This document shows positions 26,820 through 36,158 of a stretch of DNA of 64,000 bases, in pieces (position 1 is the stretch's first letter; each line of letters starts with the position of its first letter). Under the pieces are notes generated by a model. It did no database searches. It saw only the letters and a program-made list of their open reading frames with translations, and was not told the DNA's origin. Origin of the DNA: Massilia glaciei (GTDB taxonomy: Bacteria; Pseudomonadota; Gammaproteobacteria; Burkholderiales; Burkholderiaceae_D); the NCBI RefSeq assembly GCF_003011895.2, contig NZ_PXWF02000259.1, positions 1-64,000 of the forward strand. The letters are read 5' to 3'. The position numbers were made by a program, and so were the translations under genes.

Positions 26820-27298
26820 GCCGAGGCCCCCTTCGCACCGAGTTCCTGCGCGCGGCCCGGCGGCAGCGCATGGAGCACGGCCATGCCCGCGCTGAACGAT
26901 GGCAGCAGCGCGCCGTAGGTCCCGCGCGAGCGGCTGTCCATGCTGCCGAAATGCGCGTGCTCGACGCCATGGACCAGCTTGATATTTCCCGCCATCGCCT
27001 GCAGCAGTTTGTTGACCAGCGAGGCGCGCTCGAGCACGAGCGGCTCGCGCGACGCCAGCGTGCCGACGGTCAGCACGGCGAGATTGCACACCAGATCCTG
27101 CACCATCGAGCCGTTGTGCCCGGCGATGGTCGCGACGGCGCCGAGCAGCTCGCCGGTGTGGTTCGGGTTGTCGCCCTCGACCAGCGCAAAAACAAACTCG
27201 ACCGGCCCTTGCGCCAGGAGGTTGAGTTCGAGCGAACCAAGCGTCGAGAGCGTCTCTTGCGCATCGGGCGCGAACAGATTGGCGAGCCACTTGCGCAT
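26816..27298 (-). CDS. Conserved hypothetical protein coupled to a GNAT acetyltransferase
   Basis: A soluble protein of 160 residues with no signal peptide or membrane segment. I do not recognise a family. A central region (GPVEFVFALVEGDNPNHTGE, then ATIAGHNGSMVQDLV) looks like an alpha/beta domain, and the stretch IKLVHGVEHAHFGSMDSRSRG is rich in His and Gly. It lies 12 bases from the exported amidohydrolase stop and overlaps the acetyltransferase by four bases, so it is probably the first gene of a two-gene unit. Confidence 0.6.
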   Translation of the reverse strand: MRKWLANLFAPDAQETLSTLGSLELNLLAQGPVEFVFALVEGDNPNHTGELLGAVATIAGHNGSMVQDLVCNLAVLTVGTLASREPLVLERASLVNKLLQAMAGNIKLVHGVEHAHFGSMDSRSRGTYGALLPSFSAGMAVLHALPPGRAQELGAKGASA

Positions 27299-27310
27299 GG
27301 GACGGCCCGC

Positions 27311-28594
27311 TTAGGGCTTTTTGTAGACCACGCCGTCCTTCATCACGAACTTGACCTGTTGCAGCACCGAGATGTCGGCCAGCGGGTCGCCGCTGACGGC
27401 GACGAGGTCGGCGGCAAAGCCCGCCTCGAGCGAGCCGAGCCGGTTGGATTGGTCGAGCAGGGTGGCCGCGTGCAGCGTTGCCGCGCGGATCGCCTCGAGC
27501 GCCGGCATGCCCGCCTCGACCATGTACCCGAACTCCTTGGCGTTGTCGCCGTGTGGGAACACGCCTGCATCGGTGCCGAACGCGATCTTGACGCCGGCCT
27601 TGTAGGCGCGCGCGAAGGTGGCCGCCAGCTGCGGTCCGATCGCGCTCGCTTTTGGGCGCACCAGCGGCGAGTAGTAATCGGCCTGCTTGGCCATCTCGGC
27701 CACATAGCGTCCGGCCGACAGGGTCGGCACGTACCAGGCGCCGGTTTTCTTGAACAGGGCGATGACCTCGTCGTCCATGTAGGTGCCGTGCTCGACCGAT
27801 TCGATGCCGGCGCGCAGCGCGCGCTTCATGCCCTCGGGGCCGTGCGCGTGCGCGGCCACCCGGAAGCCATAGTCCTTGGCCGTCTTGATGATGGCGCTTA
27901 GCTCGTCGTCGGTGAATTGCGCGTTCATGCCGTTGCGCGCCTGGCTGAGCACGCCGCCGGTGGCGGTCACCTTGATCAGGTCGGCGCCCTCCTTGTAGCG
28001 CTCGCGCACGGCCTGGCGCGCCTGTTCGGGGCTGTTGACCACGCCGTCGGCGGGGCCGGGCACGCCAATCGCGGCGCCGAAACGCTGCGACAGCTGGTTG
28101 GTCGGGTCGGCGTGGCCGCCCGTGGTCGCGATCGATTTGCCGGCGGTGAACATGCGCGGACCGCGGACGGCGCCGGCGGCGATCGCGTTCTTGAGCGCGA
28201 CGGCGATGCCGCCCTCGGCGCCCAGGTCGCGCACCGTGGTGAAGCCCGCCATCAGCGTGCGTTCGGCAAGCGGGACCGCGCGCAGGGCCTGGTCGGCCGG
28301 ATTGCGGGTCAGGGCGTCGCGCATCGCGTCGACTTGTTTCTGCGTCTCCATGCTCATATGCACGTGCATGTCGATCAGGCCGGGCAGGCAGGAGTGGGCG
28401 CCCAGGTCGATCTGGCCCTTGGTGTTGCCGGTCGGCGCGACCGACTTGATGATGTTGTTTTCGACCACCACGGTGACCCGTTCGCGCCAGGCGCCGGTCT
28501 TGACGTCGAGCAGGCGCCCGCAGTCGACCGTGACCGCGCCCGCGGCGGCGCTTTGCAACACCAGCATGAGTCCGAGTGCGGGGATTTTTTTCAT
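27311..28594 (-). CDS. Exported amidohydrolase (imidazolonepropionase/prolidase-like)
   Basis: A protein of 427 residues starting at ATG 28594, with GGAG seven bases upstream, and a signal peptide ending near SAAAGAVTVD. Metal ligands of the amidohydrolase superfamily are visible: HMHVHM (HxH), the probable bridging Lys in DLIKVTATGG, His in AAHAHGPEG, His in SVEHGTYM and Asp in FGTDAGVFPHG. Homologues include secreted Xaa-Pro or Xaa-Arg dipeptidases, so the likely substrates are dipeptides or cyclic amides in the periplasm. The exact specificity is not readable. A terminator isolates it from the symporter gene upstream. Confidence 0.87.
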   Translation of the reverse strand: MKKIPALGLMLVLQSAAAGAVTVDCGRLLDVKTGAWRERVTVVVENNIIKSVAPTGNTKGQIDLGAHSCLPGLIDMHVHMSMETQKQVDAMRDALTRNPADQALRAVPLAERTLMAGFTTVRDLGAEGGIAVALKNAIAAGAVRGPRMFTAGKSIATTGGHADPTNQLSQRFGAAIGVPGPADGVVNSPEQARQAVRERYKEGADLIKVTATGGVLSQARNGMNAQFTDDELSAIIKTAKDYGFRVAAHAHGPEGMKRALRAGIESVEHGTYMDDEVIALFKKTGAWYVPTLSAGRYVAEMAKQADYYSPLVRPKASAIGPQLAATFARAYKAGVKIAFGTDAGVFPHGDNAKEFGYMVEAGMPALEAIRAATLHAATLLDQSNRLGSLEAGFAADLVAVSGDPLADISVLQQVKFVMKDGVVYKKP

Positions 28595-28635
28595 GTTCAG
28601 CTCCAGAGTGGGACCTCGAAGATACACCAGTGAAT

Positions 28636-28666
28636 AAAAAAAGCTTTCCGAATGGGAAAGCTTTTT
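28636..28666. terminator. Bidirectional terminator downstream of the symporter gene
   Basis: A7, stem GCTTTCC, loop GAAT, GGAAAGC, then T5. On the minus strand, in the direction of the symporter gene, the hairpin ends in T7. Confidence 0.9.
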
Positions 28667-28680
28667 AAAGTACGTTGCGG

Positions 28681-29952
28681 CTACGGCAGCGGCGCCGTCG
28701 CCAGCTCCTTATTGGCGGGCAGCGGCTCGGTCAGCTCGCCCTCCCACTTGGCCACGACGGCGGTGGCGATGCCGTTGCCGATCACGTTCGTGGCCGAGCG
28801 CGCCATGTCGAGGAAGTGGTCGATCGCGAACAGCATCACAAGGCCGGCCTCGGGGATGCCGAACTGGCTCAGCGTGGCGGCGATGACCACCAGCGAGGCG
28901 CGCGGCACGCCGGCCATGCCCTTGGAGGTGAGCATGAGCACCATCATCATCGTGATCTGGGTGCCGAGCGACATCTCGATGCCGTAGGCCTGGGCGATGA
29001 ACACCACCGCGAAGGTGCAGTACATCATCGAGCCGTCGAGGTTGAACGAGTAGCCGATCGGCAGCACGAAGGCGGCGATCCGGTTGCGCACGCCGAAGCG
29101 CTCGAGGCCCTCGAGCGTTTTCGGAAAGGCCGCCTCGGACGAGGCGGTCGAGAACGCGAGCAGGGTCGGCTCGCGCAGTTCGGTCAGCAGGCGGAACACA
29201 CGCGGCCCCAGAAACACGAAGCCGAGCACCGTGAGCACGATCCACAGCAGCACGATGGCTATGTAAAACTGTCCCATGAACACGCCGTAGCTGCCGAGCA
29301 CCACCAGGCCCTTCGAGGCGATGATCCCCGAGACGGCCGCGAACACGGCCACCGGCGCCACGTTCATCACATAGCCGGTCACCTTGAGCATGACGTGGGC
29401 GACGCCGTCGATCGCGTCGATCAGCGGATTGGCGCGCTCGCCGACGGCGGCGGCGGCCACGCCGAAGAACAGCGAGAAGATCACGATCTGCAAGATCTCG
29501 TTCCTGGCCATGCCGTCGACGATCGACGACGGCACCAGGTGGGTGATGAATTCCTTGAGCGTGAGGCTGGTGGTGGCGAGGTCGGTGGCGGTGCCGATCG
29601 GCGGCGCCAGCTTGGCCAGCCAGATCGCGTCGCCCGGGCGGAACAGGTTGACCAAAATCAGGCCGAGCGAGAGCGAGATGATCGAGGCGATCACGAACCA
29701 GCCCAGCGCTTTGGCGCCGATGCGGCCCACCTCGTTGGCGTCGCCCATGCGCGCGATGCCGACCACCAGGGTCGAAAACACCAGCGGCGCGATGATCATC
29801 TTGATCAGCCGCAGGAACATGGTGGTGATCAGCGACATGTATTCGGCGTACTTGGCCGGCGCCGCCACGGTGAGGTTGATGACATAGCCGGCGACGATCC
29901 CGAGCACCAGGGCGGCAAGAATGTAGACGGTTAGGCGGTTGCGTTTATTCAT
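28681..29952 (-). CDS. Dicarboxylate/amino acid:cation symporter (DAACS, GltP/DctA family)
   Basis: A protein of 423 residues starting at ATG 29952 (MNKRNRLTVYILAALVLG). Eight membrane helices and two re-entrant loops are expected. Family signatures are visible: the serine-rich AFSTASSEAAFPKTLE (HP1 region), YSFNLDGSMMY (TM7 substrate/Na site) and TSKGMAGVPRASLVV (HP2). It takes up glutamate/aspartate or C4-dicarboxylates with Na+ or H+. The HP1 and TM8 sequences resemble the glutamate/aspartate GltP branch more than DctA, but this is a judgement by eye. It is divergent from an orphan amino-acid-type ABC ATPase. Confidence 0.88.
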   Translation of the reverse strand: MNKRNRLTVYILAALVLGIVAGYVINLTVAAPAKYAEYMSLITTMFLRLIKMIIAPLVFSTLVVGIARMGDANEVGRIGAKALGWFVIASIISLSLGLILVNLFRPGDAIWLAKLAPPIGTATDLATTSLTLKEFITHLVPSSIVDGMARNEILQIVIFSLFFGVAAAAVGERANPLIDAIDGVAHVMLKVTGYVMNVAPVAVFAAVSGIIASKGLVVLGSYGVFMGQFYIAIVLLWIVLTVLGFVFLGPRVFRLLTELREPTLLAFSTASSEAAFPKTLEGLERFGVRNRIAAFVLPIGYSFNLDGSMMYCTFAVVFIAQAYGIEMSLGTQITMMMVLMLTSKGMAGVPRASLVVIAATLSQFGIPEAGLVMLFAIDHFLDMARSATNVIGNGIATAVVAKWEGELTEPLPANKELATAPLP

Positions 29953-30086
29953 CTTTATCTGACTTTCTCGGGCAAAATAGGGGGCCGGCCATGGCGCAAG
30001 GGGCGGGTGACGCAGTATCCTAGGCGGGCATAATGCTGTCAAGCACGCTTGGGAATGCCCCGAAAAACCACAAGAACGCCGAAAAC

Positions 30087-30812
<726 letters not shown>

Positions 30813-30821
30813 CAAACGAAG

Positions 30822-31118
30822 CTAAAGGTAGTCATCCTCCCGCTGGTGGCGCACCGCCAACACGGTGACCGTCGTCTCTTCGACCTCAAACAGCACGACA
30901 TAGCCTGCGCTGCCGAACGCAATAAGCAGCTCCCTCAGGAATGGCGAGTCGGGCGCGGCTTTTCTACAGGTGAAGGGGAAATCCTTCAGCAACTCGAGGC
31001 CTTTCGCTATTGCGTGGCGTGCCCGGCGCGCGGTGGCGAGGTCGTGGGCGATGAGATAGGCGTTCAAGCGCCCCAGATCGTCGCGGGCCGACTTGGTAAT
31101 CCGTACACGGAAGCTCAC
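30822..31118 (-). CDS. ParE/RelE-family toxin
   Basis: A protein of 98 residues with the ParE fold pattern: basic N-terminal strand (FRVRITKSARDDLGRL), two helices, then strands FLRELLIAFGSAGYVVLFEVE and TVTVLAVRHQREDDYL. Such toxins inhibit DNA gyrase (ParE) or cleave mRNA (RelE); the VLAVRHQRE ending suits ParE. It overlaps the upstream antitoxin gene by four bases (ATGA), the usual type II arrangement with antitoxin first. It converges with the ABC ATPase gene. Confidence 0.88.
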   Translation of the reverse strand: MSFRVRITKSARDDLGRLNAYLIAHDLATARRARHAIAKGLELLKDFPFTCRKAAPDSPFLRELLIAFGSAGYVVLFEVEETTVTVLAVRHQREDDYL

Positions 31119-31387
31119 CTGCCCGCTTTCACTTCGGCGTCGCCCAGCATCTCGTCAAGGTCGCGCAGGATATCTTCGGCCGAGTAATACTCGCCGGTAA
31201 GCTTCGCCTCGTCGCGCGATGCCAGTCCGCGCGCGATGAATTCGCGTTGCGATTGGCGCCGCGTGATCTGCTGCCGCATGGACTGCTCGACGAAACTGGA
31301 CAAGGTCTCGCCATCTTCCAATACGCTTTCGGCCGCCGCGCGCAGTTCCGGTGTGACACGCAGCGAGGGAATGGTGGACGTTTTCAT
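31115..31387 (-). CDS. ParD-like ribbon-helix-helix antitoxin
   Basis: A protein of 90 residues. ATG 31387 is preferred over the adjacent ATG 31390 because AGGGAG is then five bases upstream. The N-terminal TIPSLRVTPELRAAAESVLEDG-type pattern (quoted: IPSLRVTPELRAAAE) suits a ribbon-helix-helix DNA-binding domain. The acidic C-terminal tail (YYSAEDILRDLDEML) would wrap and neutralise the toxin. The pair normally represses its own promoter, which should lie in the 120 bases shared with pyrC. Confidence 0.82.
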   Translation of the reverse strand: MKTSTIPSLRVTPELRAAAESVLEDGETLSSFVEQSMRQQITRRQSQREFIARGLASRDEAKLTGEYYSAEDILRDLDEMLGDAEVKAGR

Positions 31388-31506
31388 CATGACTCCCTAT
31401 GCGTTGCAATTGCGATGCAGCTTACCAAGCGCCGCCGCCAAAGGCAAGCGCGCGCAGCAGGCATGGCTGCGGGTAAAATGTCGGTAATCGTTTTTAGAAA
31501 GCCGAC

Positions 31507-32556
31507 ATGTCCCTCATCGCCACCCCCGACAGCCTGACCATCACCCGCCCCGACGACTGGCATCTGCACCTGCGCGACGGCGCCGCCCTCGCCAGCGTGC
31601 TGCCGCACAGCGCGCGCCAGTTCGCGCGCGCGATCGTGATGCCCAACCTGCGCCCGCCCGTGACGACCACGGCCGCCGCCGCCGCCTACCGCGACCGCAT
31701 CCTGGCCGCGCTGCCCGATGGCATGCGCTTCGAGCCCCTGATGACGCTGTACCTGACCGACAACACCGACCCCGACGAGATCCGGCGCGCCCACGATAGC
31801 GGCTTCGTGCACGCGGTCAAACTGTACCCGGCCGGCGCCACCACCAATTCCGACGCCGGCGTGACCGACCTCACGCGCTGCTACAAAACGCTCGAGGTGA
31901 TGCAGGAGCTGGGCGTGCCCTTCCTCGTGCACGGCGAGGTGACCGACGCCGAGATCGACCTGTTCGACCGCGAGGCGGTGTTCATCGAACGCGTGATGCG
32001 GCCGCTGCGGCGCGACCTGCCGGCCCTCAAGATCGTGTTCGAGCACATCACCACCAAGGACGCGGCGCAGTACGTGGCCGAGGCCGACGGCCCGATCGCC
32101 GCCACCATCACCGCGCACCACCTGCTCTACAACCGCAACGACATCTTCAAGGGTGGCATCCGGCCCCATTACTACTGCCTGCCCGTGCTCAAGCGCGAAG
32201 CGCATCGGCTGGCGCTGGTGACCGCGGCGACCAGCGGCGACGAGCGCTTTTTCCTCGGCACCGATTCGGCCCCGCACGCGGTCGGCGCCAAGGAGGCCGC
32301 CTGCGGCTGCGCCGGCTGCTACACCGCGCTGCACGCGATGGAAATGTACGCCGAGGCGTTCGAGCGCGCCGGCGCGCTCGACAAGCTCGAAGCCTTCGCC
32401 AGCTTCCACGGCCCCGAGTTCTACGACCTGCCGCGCAACACCGAAACCGTCACCCTCAAGCGCGAGGCCTGGACCATGCCCGACACCGTGCCGCTGGCCG
32501 AGTCGGCGCTGGTGCCGCTCAACGCGGGCGAGCAGATCAACTGGAAGATGTTGTAG
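31507..32556 (+). CDS. pyrC: Dihydroorotase
   Basis: A protein of 349 residues, the length of class II PyrC. It converts carbamoyl aspartate to dihydroorotate in de novo pyrimidine synthesis. Zinc ligands and signatures are in place: [10 protein letters not shown] (HxH), the carboxylated Lys in [10 protein letters not shown], His in LVHGEV, His in FEHITTKDA, and the catalytic Asp in LGTDSAPHA. The substrate-binding Arg of HLHLRD is present. The DUF3025 gene starts three bases after its stop, so they are probably cotranscribed. Confidence 0.96.
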   Translation: MSLIATPDSLTITRPDDWHLHLRDGAALASVLPHSARQFARAIVMPNLRPPVTTTAAAAAYRDRILAALPDGMRFEPLMTLYLTDNTDPDEIRRAHDSGFVHAVKLYPAGATTNSDAGVTDLTRCYKTLEVMQELGVPFLVHGEVTDAEIDLFDREAVFIERVMRPLRRDLPALKIVFEHITTKDAAQYVAEADGPIAATITAHHLLYNRNDIFKGGIRPHYYCLPVLKREAHRLALVTAATSGDERFFLGTDSAPHAVGAKEAACGCAGCYTALHAMEMYAEAFERAGALDKLEAFASFHGPEFYDLPRNTETVTLKREAWTMPDTVPLAESALVPLNAGEQINWKML

Positions 32557-32559
32557 GCC

Positions 32560-33381
32560 TTGCCAACGCTGCCCGCCATCGACTGGCCGCGTCCCTGGTA
32601 CGATGCGGTGCGGCCGGCCTTCGAGCGGCTCGGGCTCGACCCGGGCGGCGTCGAGGCGGGCGCCGCGATGGACGCGTTCAACGCGGCGGCCGCCGCCACG
32701 GGATTGCGCAACCACCTCGGCATGCCGATCTCGTTCGTGCCGCAAAGCGCGCTGCCGGAGGGGCGCGCCTACGAGCAATTCATCGGCGCGACCGGCTGCG
32801 TGCCCACGCGCGAGAACCTGCACGATTTCTTCAACGCGCTCGTGTGGATGACTTTCCCGCGCATCAAATGCGCGCTCAACGCCTTGCAGTCGGCGCAGAT
32901 CGCGCTGTCCGGCGTGGGCAAGTCGCGCGGGCCGGCGCGCGACGGCGCCACCATTTTCGACGAGAACAGCGCGCTGCTGGTGGTGCGCGCGTCAAGCGGG
33001 GGCGAGGCGCTGGTCGCCGCACTGCGCACGCACCGGTGGAGCGAGGCGCTGTTCGCGCGGCGCGCGCAGTTCGGGACCGACGCCCAGGTCTGGCTGTTCG
33101 GGCACGCGCTGATGGAAAAACTGGTCGCGCCGCGCAAGGCGATCACCGCGCACGTGCTGGTGGTGATGGCAGACGCCGCCTACTTCGCGCTCGCGCCCGC
33201 CGCGCAGCGCGCCTGGATCGACGAGCGGGTCGCGCGCGGCCTGGCCGACGGCGCCCTGAGCACCGCCAGCTTCACGCCGCTGCAGGTGCTCGGCGTGCCG
33301 GGCTGGTGGGAAGGGCAGGACCAGGCGTTCTACGCCGACACCAGCGTGTTTCGTCCGAAGCGCGTGGAATCAACCATTTGA
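32560..33381 (+). CDS. DUF3025 family protein
   Basis: A protein of 273 residues, probably started at TTG 32560 three bases after the pyrC stop; no good ribosome site is visible, so coupling to pyrC translation is likely. The DUF3025 hallmark YEQFIGATGCVPTRENLHDF plus NALVWMTFPRIK (residues about 68-105) is clear, and GWWEGQDQAFYADTSVFRP closes the protein. The family is common in Beta- and Gammaproteobacteria, but its biochemical role is unknown. No signal peptide or membrane segment is present. Confidence 0.85.
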   Translation: MPTLPAIDWPRPWYDAVRPAFERLGLDPGGVEAGAAMDAFNAAAAATGLRNHLGMPISFVPQSALPEGRAYEQFIGATGCVPTRENLHDFFNALVWMTFPRIKCALNALQSAQIALSGVGKSRGPARDGATIFDENSALLVVRASSGGEALVAALRTHRWSEALFARRAQFGTDAQVWLFGHALMEKLVAPRKAITAHVLVVMADAAYFALAPAAQRAWIDERVARGLADGALSTASFTPLQVLGVPGWWEGQDQAFYADTSVFRPKRVESTI

Positions 33382-33388
33382 GAAGCGC

Positions 33389-34381
33389 ATGAGCACACCA
33401 ATCCGCTGGGCCATTCTAGGAACGGGCAAGATCGCGCGCGCATTCGCCGCGGCCCTGCGGGACACGCCCGGCGCCGTGCTGGCGGCGGTTGCCTCGCGCA
33501 CGCTGGCCGGCGCCGAGGCGTTCGGCGGCGAATTCGGCGCCGCCGCCTGCTACGGTTCGTATGAGGAACTGGCCGAGGCCGGGGGTGTCGACATCGTCTA
33601 CATCGGCACGCCGCACCCGATGCACGCCGAAAACGCGAAGCTGATGCTCGGCGGCGGCAAGGGCGTGCTGTGCGAAAAACCGTTCGCGATGAACCAGCGC
33701 GAAGCGGCCGAAGTGGTGGCCCTCGCGCGCGTCAAGAACCTGTTCCTGATGGAGGCGATGTGGACCCGCTTCATGCCGGCGCTGGAAGAGGTGCGGCGCG
33801 TCATCGCCTCCGGCGAGATCGGCCCGGTGCGCCAGGTGCTCGCCGATTTCGGCTTCACCGCGAGGTTCGGCCCCGAGCACCGCGTGTTCAACCGCGAACT
33901 GGGCGGCGGCGCCCTGCTCGACCTCGGGATCTATCCGCTGTCGATCGCGGCCGCGCTGCTCGGGCCGGTGGCGTCGGTGCGGGCGCAGGCCGAAATCGGC
34001 GCCACCGGCGTCGATCTGCAGACCGGCTTCACGCTGGTGCACGCGGGCGGGGGCATGTCGATCTGCAGTTGCTCGCTGGTGACGCGTTCGCCGGTCGAGC
34101 TGACGGTGGCGGGCGAACTGGGCCAGATCAGGATGAACAGCAACTTCCACCGCGCGTCCTCGGTCACCGTCACCCTGGCCGACGGCGGCACGCGCACGGT
34201 GCCGACCCCGGTCATCGGCAACGGTTATGCGCACGAGGCGATCGAGGCCGGCCGCTGCCTGCGCGCGGGGCTGATCGAGAGCGGGCACATGACCCACGCC
34301 GAGACACTGGCGCTGATGGGCGTGCTCGACACGATCCGCGCGCAGATCGGTGTGCGCTATGCGGCCGACCTTGCAAATTAG
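33389..34381 (+). CDS. Gfo/Idh/MocA-family NAD(P)-dependent oxidoreductase
   Basis: A protein of 330 residues. The N-terminal Rossmann fold has AILGTGKIARAFA (GxGxxA), followed by VCEKPFAMN in the variant LCEKPFAMN, which carries the catalytic Lys of the EKP motif. DLGIYPLSIAAAL matches the GxD-x-gxyPl region of the C-terminal alpha/beta domain seen in dihydrodiol dehydrogenase-like members. It should oxidise or reduce a sugar or cyclic polyol with NAD(P). It starts seven bases after the DUF3025 stop. The substrate is unknown. Confidence 0.87.
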   Translation: MSTPIRWAILGTGKIARAFAAALRDTPGAVLAAVASRTLAGAEAFGGEFGAAACYGSYEELAEAGGVDIVYIGTPHPMHAENAKLMLGGGKGVLCEKPFAMNQREAAEVVALARVKNLFLMEAMWTRFMPALEEVRRVIASGEIGPVRQVLADFGFTARFGPEHRVFNRELGGGALLDLGIYPLSIAAALLGPVASVRAQAEIGATGVDLQTGFTLVHAGGGMSICSCSLVTRSPVELTVAGELGQIRMNSNFHRASSVTVTLADGGTRTVPTPVIGNGYAHEAIEAGRCLRAGLIESGHMTHAETLALMGVLDTIRAQIGVRYAADLAN

Positions 34382-34465
34382 AGTAAACCTATTAAAACAG
34401 AAGTAAAGCGCGCCCCGCGACCGTGCTAATCTGGAACGACTTTTATCCATCGGAAAGTCGCGCCC

Positions 34466-35947
34466 ATGAGCTCCCCGCACAACACCGTCGTCCCCATGCC
34501 TGCCTCCCACCTGCATGACGAAGCCAAGCCGGCGGCCATGGCGGCGGTCTTCGCGCGCCAGCAGGAGACCGCGATCCGCTGGCGCGAGTCCACCGCCGCC
34601 GAGCGCATCGACCGCATCAAGCGCCTGCGCGAGGCCCTGCTCGACAACCGCGACAACTTCTACGCCGCGTTCGCGGCCGACTACCGCAAGTCGCCGTCCG
34701 AGGTCGAGGCCTCCGAATTTTTGCCGGTGCTCGAAGAGATGCGCCACGTGCTCGGGCGCCTCAAGCGCTGGATGAAGCCGCACAAGCTGTGGCCGACCAC
34801 GACCATGCTCGGCACCTCGGCGTGGGTGCAGTGCCAGCCGCGCGGACGCGTGCTGATCGTGGCGCCATGGAACTATCCGCTGAGCCTGTGCCTCGGTCCG
34901 CTCGTGTCGGCGCTGGCGGCGGGCAACACCGCGATCATCAAACCGTCCGAAATGACGCCCGCCGTGTCCGGGCTGATGGCGCGCATCATCGCCAAGGTAT
35001 TTCCCGAGAACGAAGTGGCGCTGTTCCAGGGCAGCACGCCGACCTCGACCGCCTTGCTGGCGCTGCCGTTCGACCATATCTTCTTCACCGGCTCGCCCGC
35101 CGTCGGCAAGGTCGTCATGACGGCCGCCGCGCAGCACCTCACCAGCGTCACGCTCGAGCTCGGCGGGCGCTCGCCGACCATCGTCGACGAGAGCGCCAAC
35201 CTGACGCTCGCGGCCGAAACGCTGATGTGGGGCAAGTTCATCAACAACGGGCAAACCTGCGTCGCGCCCGACCATGTGTATGTGCACACCTCGGTCAAGC
35301 CCGCCTTCATCGACGAATGCAAGAAGGTGCTCAAGGCGCGCTACGGCGAGACCCCGGGGCAGCAAAAGGCGAGCCAGGACCTGACCCGAATCGTCAACGG
35401 GCGCCACACGCAGCGCGTGGCCGCCTTGCTGTCCGACGCGCTCGCGCGCGGCGCGGTCGCCGTCGCCGGCGGCGAGGTCGACGAGGCGCAGTGCTATGTG
35501 GCGCCGACCCTGCTCGACCAGGTGCCGGCCGGGGCCGACATCTTGTCGACCGAAATATTCGGGCCGCTGCTGCCGATCTTGTCGTACTCCGATCTCGACC
35601 AGGTGATCGCCGAGATCAACGCCGGACCCAAGCCGCTGGCGCTGTATTTCTGGAGCCGCAAGCAAGCCCACATCGACAAGGTGCTCACGCGCACCAGTTC
35701 GGGCGGCGCCTGCATCAACCATTGCGTGGCGCAATTTGCGCACGGCAATCTGCCCTTCGGCGGCGTGAACAATTCGGGGATCGGCAACGCGCACGGCGTG
35801 TATGGCTTCAAGGCGTTCTCGCACGAGCGCGCCGTGTTGCGCTCCTCGCCGCTCATGCTGATCAAGCTGTTTTTCCCACCGTACACATTGAACCGCTACA
35901 AGCTGATCCGCCAGGTTGTCGACATGCTGCGCCTGCCGATGATCTGA
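34466..35947 (+). CDS. Aldehyde dehydrogenase, class 3 / coniferyl-aldehyde dehydrogenase-like
   Basis: A protein of 493 residues. It has the ALDH signatures VAPWNYPLSL, FTGSPAVGKVV, the general-base Glu in VTLELGGRSP and the nucleophile Cys in NNGQTCVAPDH. The missing loop between domains and the QTCVAPDHVYVH pattern place it with class 3 enzymes such as CalB, which act on medium-chain or aromatic aldehydes. The C-terminal end (KLFFPPYTLNRYKLI) is hydrophobic and may associate with the membrane, as in fatty aldehyde dehydrogenases. The substrate is inferred only at class level. Confidence 0.9.
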   Translation: MSSPHNTVVPMPASHLHDEAKPAAMAAVFARQQETAIRWRESTAAERIDRIKRLREALLDNRDNFYAAFAADYRKSPSEVEASEFLPVLEEMRHVLGRLKRWMKPHKLWPTTTMLGTSAWVQCQPRGRVLIVAPWNYPLSLCLGPLVSALAAGNTAIIKPSEMTPAVSGLMARIIAKVFPENEVALFQGSTPTSTALLALPFDHIFFTGSPAVGKVVMTAAAQHLTSVTLELGGRSPTIVDESANLTLAAETLMWGKFINNGQTCVAPDHVYVHTSVKPAFIDECKKVLKARYGETPGQQKASQDLTRIVNGRHTQRVAALLSDALARGAVAVAGGEVDEAQCYVAPTLLDQVPAGADILSTEIFGPLLPILSYSDLDQVIAEINAGPKPLALYFWSRKQAHIDKVLTRTSSGGACINHCVAQFAHGNLPFGGVNNSGIGNAHGVYGFKAFSHERAVLRSSPLMLIKLFFPPYTLNRYKLIRQVVDMLRLPMI

Positions 35948-36034
35948 GAGGCTGATTTCGTTCGCTGCTTCACGGCATCGAAAAAACGCCTGACTTTCCA
36001 CAGCGCATAAACGCGCCGACCCACGCCACGCATG

Positions 36035-36055
36035 CCCTTGTGCCAAGCACATGGG
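36035..36055. other. Hairpin between the aldehyde dehydrogenase and PEP-CTERM genes
   Basis: CCCTTGTGC and GCACATGGG form a nine-position stem (one mismatch) around a three-base loop. There is no T-tract, so it may be a weak terminator or a binding site. Confidence 0.4.
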
Positions 36056-36099
36056 GGTGTGCGGTGGATCAATTTGGGTAATCATTTGACACATACCAG

Positions 36100-36114
36100 T
36101 GGCTTGCCGCACGC
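36100..36114 (+). promoter_or_regulatory. Possible sigma-54 (-24/-12) promoter of the PEP-CTERM gene
   Basis: TGGCTTGCCGCACGC keeps the essential GG-N10-GC spacing, and TGGC matches the -24 element, but the -12 element (ACGC) is poor. It ends 44 bases before the ATG. A TTGACA at 36086-36091 has no matching sigma-70 -10. PEP-CTERM genes are known to be RpoN-controlled in some bacteria through PrsK/PrsR. Confidence 0.3.
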
Positions 36115-36158
36115 GTTTCCGCTAGCGGCTTTGCGGCACCGACCAACGTGGAGGTCAG

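Noticed and set aside
33416-36112. An 898-residue minus-strand frame across the oxidoreductase and aldehyde dehydrogenase genes
   Set aside because: It spans two conserved + strand genes and the gap between them and shows only low-complexity shadow sequence.
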